Shown here piece after piece: positions 52,612 to 61,259 of a DNA stretch of 64,000 bases. The DNA is from Paenibacillus aceti (GTDB taxonomy: Bacteria; Bacillota; Bacilli; Paenibacillales; Paenibacillaceae): assembly GCF_003614185.1 (NCBI RefSeq), contig NZ_KZ987724.1:1606633-1670632 (forward strand). The letters run 5' to 3'. Below the pieces are notes generated by a model. The model was given only the letters and a program-made list of their open reading frames with translations. It was not told the DNA's origin and did not search any database. Made by a program: the position numbers and the translations under genes. Each line of letters starts with the position of its first letter. The first letter of the stretch is position 1.

Positions 52612-53368
52612 CTGCAACATCACCTCCTGTGAGGGAGAGGACATCCAAGATTTCGTTCAGAAACTCACGCCTTGTCCCGTTCCCCCTCACCAGCTCATGG
52701 AATATTTCACCATCCTTGAGGAATAAAATACGTCTGCAATAGCTGGCGGAGAATGAATCATGCGTCACCATCAGAATCGTGGCTCCCAGCTTCTCATTCA
52801 TCGCGGTGAAGGTGTCAAGCAGCGCCGTTGCCGATTTGGAATCCAGCGCTCCTGTCGGCTCATCCGCCAGAATCAGCTTCGGCTCATTCACCAGAGCTCT
52901 GGCGCAGGCGCAGCGCTGCTTCTGCCCTCCGGATACCTCATACGGAAATTTATCCTTGATCTGCGCGATCCCCAGCTGCTCCATCGTTTGCTTGCATTTG
53001 GCATGGATTTCTTGTTTTCGCTTGCCTTGTAATGTCATGGCCAACATAATATTCTCTTCAATCGTCAGCGTGTCGAGTAGATTAAAATCCTGAAACACAA
53101 ACCCAAGATTAGCTTTGCGGAACAGCGCCAGCTTCTCCTCGTTCAATGTGGTAATGTCCTGATGTTCAAAATAAATATGACCGGAGGTCACCGTGTCAAT
53201 CGTGGACAGCATATTGAGCAGCGTCGTCTTCCCCGAGCCGGACGCCCCCATAATGCCGATGAACTCGCCGGAATTTATTTCAAAGCTGACCCGATTCAGC
53301 GCTTTTGTAATATTCGACTGGGTTCCGTAATACTTCTCCACATCGCAAACTCTAATCAAACCACTCAT
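52601..53368 (-). CDS. BceA-type ABC ATP-binding protein
   Basis: 255 residues. Walker A GASGSGKTT (41-49), signature VSGGQKQRCACARAL, Walker B LILADEPTGALD and the switch His in MVTHDSFSASYC, all of MacB/BceA type. The ATG follows AGGAAAGGA. A 73-bp gap to the upstream kinase gene leaves room for a separate, BceR-controlled promoter; a direct repeat ATCTTTCA-tga-ATCTTTCA straddles the end of the kinase gene there. It drives the BceB-type permease encoded next. Confidence 0.92.
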   Translation of the reverse strand: MSGLIRVCDVEKYYGTQSNITKALNRVSFEINSGEFIGIMGASGSGKTTLLNMLSTIDTVTSGHIYFEHQDITTLNEEKLALFRKANLGFVFQDFNLLDTLTIEENIMLAMTLQGKRKQEIHAKCKQTMEQLGIAQIKDKFPYEVSGGQKQRCACARALVNEPKLILADEPTGALDSKSATALLDTFTAMNEKLGATILMVTHDSFSASYCRRILFLKDGEIFHELVRGNGTRREFLNEILDVLSLTGGDVADAR

Positions 53369-53441
53369 GGTGCTTCATTCCTTTCCTAACTGATAACATA
53401 AATATAGACCCTATTGTGCCTAGGTTGTATGTAGTTATCTT

Positions 53442-54470
53442 TCATGAATCTTTCAGTTTTGAAAGGAAAGGATGCTTGGGAAAGAGCAGCGTGATCTCTG
53501 TATACTCTCCTTCCCGTGATTGAACGCCGATCTCAAGCCCCAGCTTGTTGCACAGTTTCCGGCAAAGGTACAGACCGATCCCTGTGGACTTCCCCCTGCT
53601 CCGGCCGTTGGAGCCTGTAAAGCCCTTGTCAAAAATACGGCTCTGATCCGGAGCGGCTATGCCCATTCCGTCATCCCGAATCATCAGCTTAACTCCGCTT
53701 GCCGTCGGCTCAGCCCGGAACGAGATCATCCCTCTGCCTTCTTGCTCCCGCTTGTATTTCACAGCATTCAGCAGAATCTGCCCTACGATAAACTCCAGCC
53801 ATTTTCCATCACAAAATACCGTGATCCCATCGCATTCCACCTCAGCGCTCATCTGATGATGTATCATTACATATTTGTTCTTCTTCAATACATTCAGTAA
53901 GACGGCCTTTAATTCCGTCTCCTTGATGATGTAATCCTGATAGACCTGATCAGACCGGGCATAGAATAGGGCCTGCTCCACATCATGATCCAGCTCGGTC
54001 AGATATCTCTCGATGCGCCTGTTATTCCCTTGCTCCTGATTATGGCAAGCCAGGCGAATGCCGGTGATGGGAAGCTTGACCTCATGAATCCAGCCTTCAA
54101 TAAATTCACGATACTCCTTCTGTTCGTTCTCCAACTGATAGATACGCTCGACCACCGCTTTGTTGGATCGTCTGAGGATTTCCCGATACAGCTGATCCTC
54201 CAGCCGCCAGGAGTTCTCCATAAATTCCTGCACTAGATAAGGCTGATCAAGCTTGGACATTAATCGGTTGATATTGTCAAAATAGCGCTTCCGCCCCCGA
54301 TAGTTGACCGCAGCCCAGCTCAGAAATGCTATGATCCATGTTGCGGCGATAAGGCTCACCGTGACCCGGCTATTCCCAACCGCCAGCAGATAGAGAGAGA
54401 GGAGGAACACACCGATTCCGTTCATAAGGATCAGTATGATTTTATCCTGTACATATTTGCCCAAGCTCAT
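53442..54470 (-). CDS. BceS-type intramembrane-sensing histidine kinase
   Basis: 342 residues. Two N-terminal helices (~12-31 and ~36-55) have a tiny loop and no sensor domain. The DHp box EGWIHEVKLPITGIRL with His129 is diagnostic of BceS kinases. HATPase_c motifs (GQILLNAVKY, RDDGMGI, STGIGLYLCRKL) follow. Stimulus detection should come from the BceAB-type transporter. It overlaps the regulator gene by 4 bp. Confidence 0.93.
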   Translation of the reverse strand: MSLGKYVQDKIILILMNGIGVFLLSLYLLAVGNSRVTVSLIAATWIIAFLSWAAVNYRGRKRYFDNINRLMSKLDQPYLVQEFMENSWRLEDQLYREILRRSNKAVVERIYQLENEQKEYREFIEGWIHEVKLPITGIRLACHNQEQGNNRRIERYLTELDHDVEQALFYARSDQVYQDYIIKETELKAVLLNVLKKNKYVMIHHQMSAEVECDGITVFCDGKWLEFIVGQILLNAVKYKREQEGRGMISFRAEPTASGVKLMIRDDGMGIAAPDQSRIFDKGFTGSNGRSRGKSTGIGLYLCRKLCNKLGLEIGVQSREGEYTEITLLFPKHPFLSKLKDS

Positions 54471-55138
54471 ATCTGGTACCCTACCCCTCTCTTGGTTCTG
54501 ATCAAATCCGTCACCCCCAGCTGCTCCAGCTTGCTTCTGAGTCGGGTCATATTGACACTAAGGGCATTATCATCGATAAATACATCCTGATCCCACAGGT
54601 ACTCGATGATATCCAATCTGGGAACAACCTCGCCTCTGCGCTGGAACAGGTAATGCAGCAGCTTGAATTCGTTCTTGGATAATTCCTCCTCGCTGGCGCC
54701 ATATCTGATCTTGTAGGAGCGAAGATCGAGGGTAAGCCCCTTATATTCGAGCATTTGCTCTTCGTCTCGCCCCTGACCCCGGGTCCGCTTCAATACAGCG
54801 GATATTCTGGCTAACAGCACGGAAGGGTGATACGGCTTGGATATATAGTCATCGCCCCCGAGAGTAAATGCCTGCAATTCGTCAATCGATGTATTTCTCC
54901 CGGTTATAAAAATGATAGGGACCTTGGAAAACTTGCGGATGCTGGTGCAAATGGAGAAGCCGCTGTATTCCTGGAGATGAATATCGAGCAATACCAGATC
55001 AGGATTGTTATCCTTCACCTCGTCCTCTGCCGTCAGAAAGTTGTCGGTACAGATCGGCTCATAGCCTGCATTTCGCAACAGAATTTCCAGCTCTTCTCTA
55101 ATGAATGGTTCGTCCTCTATTATTAAAATCTTCAACAT
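54467..55138 (-). CDS. BceR-type OmpR family response regulator
   Basis: 223 residues. The receiver has Asp52 (LVLLDIHLQEYSG) and Lys in YISKPY. The winged-helix domain (~125-223) contains ELSKNEFKLLHYLFQRR, NALSVNMTRLRSKLEQL and KRGVGYQI. AAGGAG lies 10 nt before the ATG. It is first in the module RR, HK, ATPase, permease (55.1-50.6 kb). Only a ~100-bp gap, mostly filled by the Rrf2 gene's terminator, lies upstream, so basal transcription may come from read-through. Confidence 0.92.
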   Translation of the reverse strand: MLKILIIEDEPFIREELEILLRNAGYEPICTDNFLTAEDEVKDNNPDLVLLDIHLQEYSGFSICTSIRKFSKVPIIFITGRNTSIDELQAFTLGGDDYISKPYHPSVLLARISAVLKRTRGQGRDEEQMLEYKGLTLDLRSYKIRYGASEEELSKNEFKLLHYLFQRRGEVVPRLDIIEYLWDQDVFIDDNALSVNMTRLRSKLEQLGVTDLIRTKRGVGYQI

Positions 55139-55172
55139 AGAATCTCGGCTCCTTCGATCACAGAAAAGATAG

Positions 55173-55206
55173 AATAACCGGCGCAGCCTACGCCACCCCG
55201 GTTATT
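55173..55206 (-). terminator. Terminator of the Rrf2 gene
   Basis: AATAACCGG and CCGGTTATT pair perfectly around a GC-rich loop that can itself pair (GGCG/CGCC). The minus-strand tail is TATTCTATCTTTTC. It separates the Rrf2 gene from the bceR-like gene. Confidence 0.75.
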
Positions 55207-55243
55207 TGAAGTATGTCCTTAACGCTTCTGCTCTATCATTCTA

Positions 55244-55684
55244 TCATTCACAGCTTTTAGCTTCCTGCTCCCCGATATCCTCTACGATATCCTGTAACGT
55301 GATCTTCGCCAGAGTATCCTCCATCGCCTTCTGCGCTGCCGAGAAGATCGGTTCAATCGCAGCCTGAATATTCCGCCCCACCGGACATTCCGGATTAGGC
55401 TTCTCATGCATGGAGAACAGGCCATCCTCTTCGACTACATGCACTGCCCGGTATACATCAAGCAAGGTGATCTCCGACATCTCGCGAGCTAATTTGGCTC
55501 CGGCTACGCCTGGGCGCACATGGGTCAGTCCTGCCTTGTTCAGCATACTCATAATCCGGCGAATAACAACTGGATTCGTGTTGACACTTCCAGAAATGTA
55601 TTCCGAAGTAGAGACGCCATCTTTGTTCAGTTCCAGCAGCGACAATATATGAATAGCCACGGCGAATCTTGAACTGATCGTCAT
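55244..55684 (-). CDS. Rrf2 family transcriptional regulator (YwnA-like)
   Basis: 146 residues. The winged-helix Rrf2 domain (~1-85) includes the N-terminal MTISSRFAVAIHILSLLELN and the recognition region EYISGSVNTNPVVIRRIMSMLNKAG. It has Cys in NPECPVG and a C-terminal Cys (KSCE), so thiol-based sensing is possible. It lacks the three-Cys cluster of IscR/NsrR iron-sulfur members. It resembles B. subtilis YwnA, whose neighbour there is ywnB. Its own promoter carries the 19-bp dyad seen at the catE/ywnB-like promoter, which predicts autoregulation and control of that operon. Confidence 0.88.
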   Translation of the reverse strand: MTISSRFAVAIHILSLLELNKDGVSTSEYISGSVNTNPVVIRRIMSMLNKAGLTHVRPGVAGAKLAREMSEITLLDVYRAVHVVEEDGLFSMHEKPNPECPVGRNIQAAIEPIFSAAQKAMEDTLAKITLQDIVEDIGEQEAKSCE

Positions 55685-55710
55685 GAGTATCTCCCCCTTT
55701 CGCTATCCAT

Positions 55711-55747
55711 TGTAACAATGATAGTTACACTAGTGTGGAAATGTCAA
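55711..55747 (-). promoter_or_regulatory. Sigma-A promoter with overlapping operator (Rrf2 gene)
   Basis: On the minus strand TTGACA (55747-55742), an 18-bp spacer and TATCAT (55723-55718). The dyad TGTAACAATGATAGTTACA (55711-55729, plus strand) covers the -10, 27-45 bp before the Rrf2 start. The TGTAAC/GTTACA half-sites are perfect. Confidence 0.75.
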
Positions 55748-55758
55748 TAGGATATATT

Positions 55759-56262
55759 TTAGAGCCGGTCCAGCAGAATCATCATATGCTCCAGCAACGA
55801 GTCAAAATCATCGACAATCTCCTCACCAAACTTGCGGTGAAATTGCAGCGACAGCTTCAGCAGATGCGGTGCTTCCTTGTTGCCGTAGACTGTCCTGATC
55901 TCCAGTAAGGGTTCATAGCGAGCGCCCCATATTTCCTCGGCGTAGCGGACAATACGCGGACACTCCTCTTCCGGATGTCGGACCGGGATATAGAATACCG
56001 GCTGCATGGAACAGCCCGGCTTATGCTGACTCAGCTCCATAATTTCCGCGGCCAGATCGGCTGTATCCGCCCAGAGACGAAGCTCGGCGTGAATCTGCTT
56101 TTTCTCCGGCAGGCAGAAACGAAGCGCATAATAGCGAGACATCGTGGATAATTCGACGCGATCCTGACGCCCAACAACATGGAGCTGTCCTCTCAGATCG
56201 AGATCATACACGGTGCCCTCGAGTACAACCTTTAGGTTTTCAAATATGGTCGGGTCAAACAT
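55759..56262 (-). CDS. Hypothetical protein (167 residues)
   Basis: I do not recognise the family. The ATG at 56262 follows GAGGGAG and begins MFDPTIFENLKVVLEGTVYDLDL. A beta-rich N-terminal half is followed by a mixed segment (CSMQPVFYIPVRHPEEECPRI) and a helical C-terminus (DDFDSLLEHMMILLDRL). There is no signal peptide or membrane helix, so it is a soluble protein. An open frame extends 24 codons upstream without support. It sits just upstream of the Rrf2 gene on the same strand, but the intervening consensus promoter makes co-transcription unnecessary. Confidence 0.7.
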   Translation of the reverse strand: MFDPTIFENLKVVLEGTVYDLDLRGQLHVVGRQDRVELSTMSRYYALRFCLPEKKQIHAELRLWADTADLAAEIMELSQHKPGCSMQPVFYIPVRHPEEECPRIVRYAEEIWGARYEPLLEIRTVYGNKEAPHLLKLSLQFHRKFGEEIVDDFDSLLEHMMILLDRL

Positions 56263-56390
56263 GTGTATACTCCCTCTCTGATCCAGATGCAGGTGATCCT
56301 GCTTATTTTGAGAAAAAAAGAGCACTTTCCGCACTAAAAGGCAGAAGCACTCCCCATCCGATCTATAACATAAAGCACTGATTACTGCTC

Positions 56391-56858
56391 TTATTCATAC
56401 ACGATCATATCACGGATTTGCTTGGCTAACTCAATATACGGACCCTCGGATAAATTGTCAAACCCAAGGTGGTTCGCCCGCATGCTAAGCAGCTGATCCC
56501 CAGGACACACTCCAAATTGCTGCCAGGTCTCCTCCGGCAGTTGAATATACCTGTCCTTGTCCAGATACGCCCAACAGAAGAGACGTTGCTTGAAGGCGAT
56601 CGCTTCCCCCGCCGGAATCGAAAAATTCTGAACCTCTGGTACATTATTAAAAATGGAAGCAAGCGGAGAATTAGAGATTAATTCTTTACAGAGAACGCTA
56701 AACCCCTTCAACGTATTCCGGCCTGACATCAGAATCACATTGGATTCTGGCGAAATGAAATATTCCTTCAGGGCTTGATCCGACAGGCAGAAGGAGCCGT
56801 CAGGGAGTATTTTGCTCCAGGCGTAGAAGTACTTCCCAGCTTTGGCGGTTACCGCCAT
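56391..56858 (-). CDS. Hypothetical protein with AbrB-like C-terminal strand motif
   Basis: 155 residues. The N-terminal part (AKAGKYFYAWSKILPDGSFCL) and the later stretch LPEETWQQFGVCPGDQLLSM (~107-126) follow the pattern of a SpoVT/AbrB swapped-hairpin (LP.E....GV..GD.L). It may be a divergent DNA-binding or adaptor protein, but the match is only a pattern. GGGGGA lies 8 nt before the ATG at 56858. It is separated by 128 bp from the unknown gene downstream on the same strand. Confidence 0.65.
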   Translation of the reverse strand: MAVTAKAGKYFYAWSKILPDGSFCLSDQALKEYFISPESNVILMSGRNTLKGFSVLCKELISNSPLASIFNNVPEVQNFSIPAGEAIAFKQRLFCWAYLDKDRYIQLPEETWQQFGVCPGDQLLSMRANHLGFDNLSEGPYIELAKQIRDMIVYE

Positions 56859-57023
56859 AAATATCATCCCCCGAGAGTATAATTTCTATTTTAAGGATCG
56901 TTCAAAAAGTCCATTTCCGGATTTTTTGAACTCATACTATATTAGTAAATTAATCATCTCTTATGATGCAGGATGGAGATATGATATTGATCACGGTTAC
57001 ATGATAAAAATCTCACACCGGAT

Positions 57024-58091
57024 TTACGTTTTCTGGGTTCTGAACATTTTAATGGCACGGATGGCAGCGATTTTAAGCATCATATACACGGGAATCGCTA
57101 GCAACATCCCTAATATCCCGGCGAAATCCCCGGCAATCAGCAGCAGCACGATCGTCGTGAGCGGATGAATATTAATCGTCTTACCGTAAATATAAGGCGA
57201 GATCAGATTGGCCTCTATTTGATGAGATACGACTACAACGACTATCACCCAGATCACCATAGCCGGAGAAATCGTGAAGGCGACGATGACACAGGGGATA
57301 GACCCCAGCAGCGAACCGAAATAAGGGATAAAGCTGAATAGAGCCATGATTAACGAGAGCATTAATGGATATGGCAGCCCGATAATCCAAAATCCGATCA
57401 GTGTCATTACAGCAAGGACGACAGCACCGATCATCCGCCCCGCGATAAATCCTCGAAGCATATTATCGATTTCCTGCAGCACCTGATCCCCGTCCTCACG
57501 GTAACGGTCAGGAAGCGCGCTGACCAGCATCGGCCGAACCCGATGGTCATCCTTCAGCATGTAATACAGCATAATCGGCACGGTACCGACGACGATGACG
57601 AAATCATTCAGGAAGCTGAATATATGCGATATATATCCACTCGCCGCTTGAATCGCTGAATTGGCATATTCCATCAGCTTGTTCGTAATCGGCAGGTCTG
57701 AGCTGTTGACCATGGAGAAGTACCGGTTCTCACGGATCTCGTTCATTTGGCTCTGCAAGCCGTAGACTAGCTTCGGCACATTATTGATGAACTCCGTAAT
57801 CTGATACTGCAGCGGCGGCCAGACAACGACCAGGAAGATCGTGATCACGCCTGCGAACATGAGATAGATCAGCAGAATGGACAAGATCCGGTTCATCCGC
57901 CTCTCTTCCAAATAAATGACGATCGGACGAAGCAGATAATATAAGAAGGCAGAGATGGTCAGCGGCACGATCAGAATCTGAACCATCGTCACAAGTGGAT
58001 TAAATATAAACCGGACCTTGGATAATAAATAGATGATCGTTAGCGCCATAATAATACCGAGGCTTCTCCGGTAATAGGGTCTATCCATCAT
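57024..58091 (-). CDS. AI-2E family transporter (YdbI/PerM-like)
   Basis: 355 residues with about eight helices. It has the family's charged pre-pore stretch (RPIVIYLEERRMNRILSILL, ~71-90), a long amphipathic middle region (~115-175) and the conserved LPYPLMLSLIMALFSFIPYFGSLLGSIP block (~239-266). Members export autoinducer-2 or act as sodium-proton antiporters; which applies here is open. AGGTGG precedes the ATG. It is monocistronic, and a second ATG follows immediately. Confidence 0.87.
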   Translation of the reverse strand: MMDRPYYRRSLGIIMALTIIYLLSKVRFIFNPLVTMVQILIVPLTISAFLYYLLRPIVIYLEERRMNRILSILLIYLMFAGVITIFLVVVWPPLQYQITEFINNVPKLVYGLQSQMNEIRENRYFSMVNSSDLPITNKLMEYANSAIQAASGYISHIFSFLNDFVIVVGTVPIMLYYMLKDDHRVRPMLVSALPDRYREDGDQVLQEIDNMLRGFIAGRMIGAVVLAVMTLIGFWIIGLPYPLMLSLIMALFSFIPYFGSLLGSIPCVIVAFTISPAMVIWVIVVVVVSHQIEANLISPYIYGKTINIHPLTTIVLLLIAGDFAGILGMLLAIPVYMMLKIAAIRAIKMFRTQKT

Positions 58092-58142
58092 AATAGGCGG
58101 TCACCACCTTTAGTCCATGATAATTAGATATCTATGATTATT

Positions 58143-58412
58143 CTAGGCTTCAGAATATGTATTCCAGGCAGCATCAAGCAAAGCATCGAACCATTCGTCG
58201 TCCTGTTCAATCCGTTCGTCAACGGCCAAAAGTTCTTCTTCGATTCCCGGTTCCTTCGCGTAATGCAGGCTGTAATCCCAGTCCCAGCGGTGCTTGCTGA
58301 AGAAGGTGATTTCATAATCCGCCTTATGCGATTCAATCTGAAACACCGTCTTGCCCAGATAGCTCCCGTCTTCTTCTTTATGCATTTCAGCCTGTAAGAT
58401 CTTCATATTCAT
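58143..58412 (-). CDS. Small acidic hypothetical protein (89 residues)
   Basis: MNMKILQAEMHKEEDGSYLG is followed by a beta-rich middle with VFQIESHKADYEITFFSKHRWDWDYSLHYA and a very acidic helical tail (EEELLAVDERIEQDDEWFD). AAGGAG lies 9 nt before the ATG. It is well formed for a short gene and looks like a conserved cytoplasmic protein of Paenibacillus/Bacillus with no known role. It is 51 bp upstream of the AI-2E gene on the same strand. Confidence 0.72.
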   Translation of the reverse strand: MNMKILQAEMHKEEDGSYLGKTVFQIESHKADYEITFFSKHRWDWDYSLHYAKEPGIEEELLAVDERIEQDDEWFDALLDAAWNTYSEA

Positions 58413-58456
58413 GCTGGGTAGCTCCTTTGTCAGTTAATTATGGGGAGTGAAAATGA

Positions 58457-58486
58457 TTCGATATTTCCGCATTTTTCAATTATAAT
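58457..58486 (+). promoter_or_regulatory. Promoter of the potassium-transport gene
   Basis: TTCGAT (58457-58462), an 18-bp spacer and a perfect TATAAT (58481-58486), 90 bp before the TTG start. The leader that follows is about 80 bp. I saw no clear ydaO (c-di-AMP) riboswitch in it. Confidence 0.5.
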
Positions 58487-58576
58487 CGTAATTCGAGGCA
58501 GAAGCACCTCCTCATTGCAATATCGTACCATTTTTTTGCTCAATAGCAATAACTAGAATTATGAGGTGAACATCCG

Positions 58577-59929
58577 TTGTCCAAGCAAAAAAAGAAGCCG
58601 CGCTCTCTTACACCGGCTGAGATTCTATCCTACGGTTTCGGTATTATTATCATTATCGGAGCTTTTCTATTGTACATGCCCATTTCTTCTGTTAACGGGC
58701 GTCGTTTAGATATAGTGAATGCCTTCTTCACCGCTACCTCGGCTACCTGTGTAACCGGACTGGCTGTCGTGGATACAGGTACTCATTTTACCCTATTCGG
58801 TCAGATTGTAATATTGTCGCTCACCCAGTTGGGCGGACTCGGGTTCATGACCTTCGGCACGCTCATCGCCCTGGCTCTGAATCGGCGAATTACGCTGAAG
58901 GACCGACTCGTGCTGCAAGAAGCGATCAATTACAATTCCATGGACGGCCTGTTGATGCTGATCCGCCGCGTCGTCCTCTATACGGTAACGATCGAAGGCA
59001 TAGGAGCTCTGCTGCTCTCGGCCAGATGGGCCATGGAAATGCCGCTCGGCAAGGCGATATATTTCGGGATCTTTCATAGTATATCCGTATTCAACAACGG
59101 CGGATTTGACCTGTTCGGCTCGCATTACGACGCAAGCGGGTTCAGTAACTTCCGCAATGATCCCTTTATTAATATCGTGATTATGCTGCTGATTTTCCTG
59201 GGTGGGATCGGCTTTATCGTCATTCATGATCTGCTGCAATTCCCCAAGTCCAAGAAATTATCGCTGCATTCGAAGATCGTGTTGACCATGTCCGCTTGCC
59301 TGATCGCTATCGGGGCGCTGGTTATTTTCGTCATCGAGATCTTCAATCCGGCTACGCTCGGGGAGCTGCCGCTCGGCAAGCAAATAACCGCCTCCTTCTT
59401 CCACTCCATCAGTTCAAGATCTGGAGGGGTTAGTACAGTGGATGTCAGTGCCATGCAGCATTCTACTCAATTCTTCCTCGTGCTGCTGATGTTCATCGGT
59501 GCGGCGCCTGGTTCTACGGGAGGCGGGATCAAGGTCACTGTATTCGCCATTTTACTCGGCGCAGTGTATTCCATGATCCGAGGCAAGCAGGATATCGTCT
59601 TCTTCAAGAAGCGGCTGCCTCAGGAATCCATCCTTCGCGCGATTACGCAGACCCTGATGTCTCTATTCCTGGTCATTTCTGCAGCAATGGCCCTATCGGC
59701 GCTCGAAGACAGGGAGTTTCTTCCCCTTCTATTCGAGACGACCTCCGCCTTTGCTACGACGGGCTTGAGTCTGGATCTGACGCCAAGGCTTACAACAATT
59801 AGCAAAATCATCCTATGCTTCGTCATGTTCATCGGGCGGATCGGACCGCTGACACTCGCCTATGCTATTAGGCCTAAGCCTAAGAAAGATCTGATTCGCT
59901 ATCCGGAAGGAAAAATTACCATCGGTTGA
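58577..59929 (+). CDS. ktrB: KtrB/TrkH-type potassium uptake protein
   Basis: 450 residues with four repeated M1-P-M2 units. Selectivity-filter glycines appear in TSATCVTGLAVVD, FNNGGFDLFG, SISSRSGGVSTVD and TSAFATTGLSLD. The conserved GAAPGSTGGGIKVT lies between units 3 and 4, and the C-terminus carries the FIGRIGPLTL motif. It forms the membrane channel of the Ktr Na+-dependent K+ system and needs a cytosolic KtrA/KtrC ring, not encoded here, so it could equally be the KtrD paralogue. The start is a TTG with GAGGTG 8 nt upstream. Confidence 0.9.
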   Translation: MSKQKKKPRSLTPAEILSYGFGIIIIIGAFLLYMPISSVNGRRLDIVNAFFTATSATCVTGLAVVDTGTHFTLFGQIVILSLTQLGGLGFMTFGTLIALALNRRITLKDRLVLQEAINYNSMDGLLMLIRRVVLYTVTIEGIGALLLSARWAMEMPLGKAIYFGIFHSISVFNNGGFDLFGSHYDASGFSNFRNDPFINIVIMLLIFLGGIGFIVIHDLLQFPKSKKLSLHSKIVLTMSACLIAIGALVIFVIEIFNPATLGELPLGKQITASFFHSISSRSGGVSTVDVSAMQHSTQFFLVLLMFIGAAPGSTGGGIKVTVFAILLGAVYSMIRGKQDIVFFKKRLPQESILRAITQTLMSLFLVISAAMALSALEDREFLPLLFETTSAFATTGLSLDLTPRLTTISKIILCFVMFIGRIGPLTLAYAIRPKPKKDLIRYPEGKITIG

Positions 59930-59947
59930 TTAAACCAAGTTCTTTTA

Positions 59948-59977
59948 TTGGATAGTAACGGTAAATCGTAGTATGAT
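59948..59977 (+). promoter_or_regulatory. Promoter of the aminopeptidase gene
   Basis: TTGGAT (59948-59953), an 18-bp spacer and TATGAT (59972-59977), 34 bp before the aminopeptidase ATG. Confidence 0.55.
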
Positions 59978-60010
59978 AACAGAATAACCCTTTTTATTGG
60001 AGGAGTAACT

Positions 60011-61249
60011 ATGGCTATTGAAAATTTTCAAGAGAAGCTGCAGAAGTATGCCGAGCTTGCGGTCAAGATTGGTGTAAATGTGCAGAAAGGCCAAACCTTG
60101 GTCGTCAATGCTTCCGTTGATTCTGCAGAACTTGTGCGTTTGATCGTGAAAAAAGCCTATGAGGCAGGCGCAAGAACAGTTAAGGTGAATTGGAGCGACG
60201 ATACCGTCACCCGTCTTCGTTACGACATGGCTGCTGAAGAATCATTCCTGGACGAGCCTAAATGGTATGCCGGTGAGATGCTAGAGCTGGTCGAGAACGG
60301 CGCTGCCATACTCCATGTCATCTCCTCTGATCCGGATCTTCTTAATGGCGTATCGACAACGCGAATTACGAACCATCAGAAAACCTATGGAGCGGCAATG
60401 AGCAAGTACCGTGCGCTGCAAATGGCGGACAAATTCAGCTGGTCGATCGTCGCTGTGCCGTCCCAAGCCTGGGCTGCCAAGGTCTTCCCGGACTTGCCGC
60501 AGGATAAGCAGGTTGAAGCCCTGTGGGAAGCGATCTTCCGTACAGTTCGCCTCGATCAGCCTGACCCGGTTGCCGCATGGCGCGAGCATATCAAGAACCT
60601 GTCGGAGAAAGCGGACTATCTGAATAGCAAGAGGTATAAGAAGCTGCACTACATCGCACCCGGTACCGATTTGAGCATCGAGCTGCCTGCAGGACATATC
60701 TGGGTGGCAGCCGAGAGCATCAACGCGAAAGGCAACACCTTCCTGGCCAATATGCCGACGGAGGAAGTGTTCACCGCACCGCTCAAGACCGGTGTGAACG
60801 GTACAGTATCTAGCACGAAGCCGCTGAGCTACAACGGTAACATCATCGACCGTTTCAAATTAACGTTTGAAAATGGCCGTATTATCGATAGCTCGGCAGA
60901 AGTCGGCGAATCCGTGCTTAAGCATTTAATCGAGCTGGACGAAGGCTCCCATTATCTTGGGGAAGTAGCGCTCGTACCGCATGGCTCACCTATTTCCCAA
61001 TCTGGCATTCTATTCTACAACACGCTGTTCGATGAGAATGCCTCCAATCACCTGGCCATCGGTAATGCCTATGCCTTCAACCTGGAAGGTGGCAAAGCGA
61101 TGAGCAAAGAGGAGCTTAACGCAGCCGGATTGAACTCCAGCTTCGCCCATGAAGATTTCATGGTCGGCTCTGGAGAAATGGATATCTTCGGTGTGACAGA
61201 GGATGGTTCAGAGGAACCGATCTTCAAGCAAGGCGCTTGGGCGTTCTAA
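60011..61249 (+). CDS. ampS: M29 family metallo-aminopeptidase (AmpS/PepS-like)
   Basis: 412 residues of M29 type. The N-terminal domain MAIENFQEKLQKYAELAVKIGVNVQKGQTL is family-typical. The C-terminal catalytic domain has metal-ligand motifs NMPTEEVFTAP (Glu), EGSHYLGEVAL (Glu), SNHLAIGNAYAF (His) and SFAHEDFMVGSGEMDIFG (His/Asp). It removes N-terminal residues from peptides in the cytoplasm. GGAGGAG precedes the ATG. The convergent peptide ABC transporter next door suggests a peptide-use neighbourhood, though not an operon. Confidence 0.92.
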   Translation: MAIENFQEKLQKYAELAVKIGVNVQKGQTLVVNASVDSAELVRLIVKKAYEAGARTVKVNWSDDTVTRLRYDMAAEESFLDEPKWYAGEMLELVENGAAILHVISSDPDLLNGVSTTRITNHQKTYGAAMSKYRALQMADKFSWSIVAVPSQAWAAKVFPDLPQDKQVEALWEAIFRTVRLDQPDPVAAWREHIKNLSEKADYLNSKRYKKLHYIAPGTDLSIELPAGHIWVAAESINAKGNTFLANMPTEEVFTAPLKTGVNGTVSSTKPLSYNGNIIDRFKLTFENGRIIDSSAEVGESVLKHLIELDEGSHYLGEVALVPHGSPISQSGILFYNTLFDENASNHLAIGNAYAFNLEGGKAMSKEELNAAGLNSSFAHEDFMVGSGEMDIFGVTEDGSEEPIFKQGAWAF

Positions 61250-61259
61250 TTAGCCCCAA

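Noticed and set aside
58412-58576. ydaO-type c-di-AMP riboswitch before ktrB
   Set aside because: The leader after the promoter is only about 80 bp and lacks the conserved ydaO blocks and a terminator.
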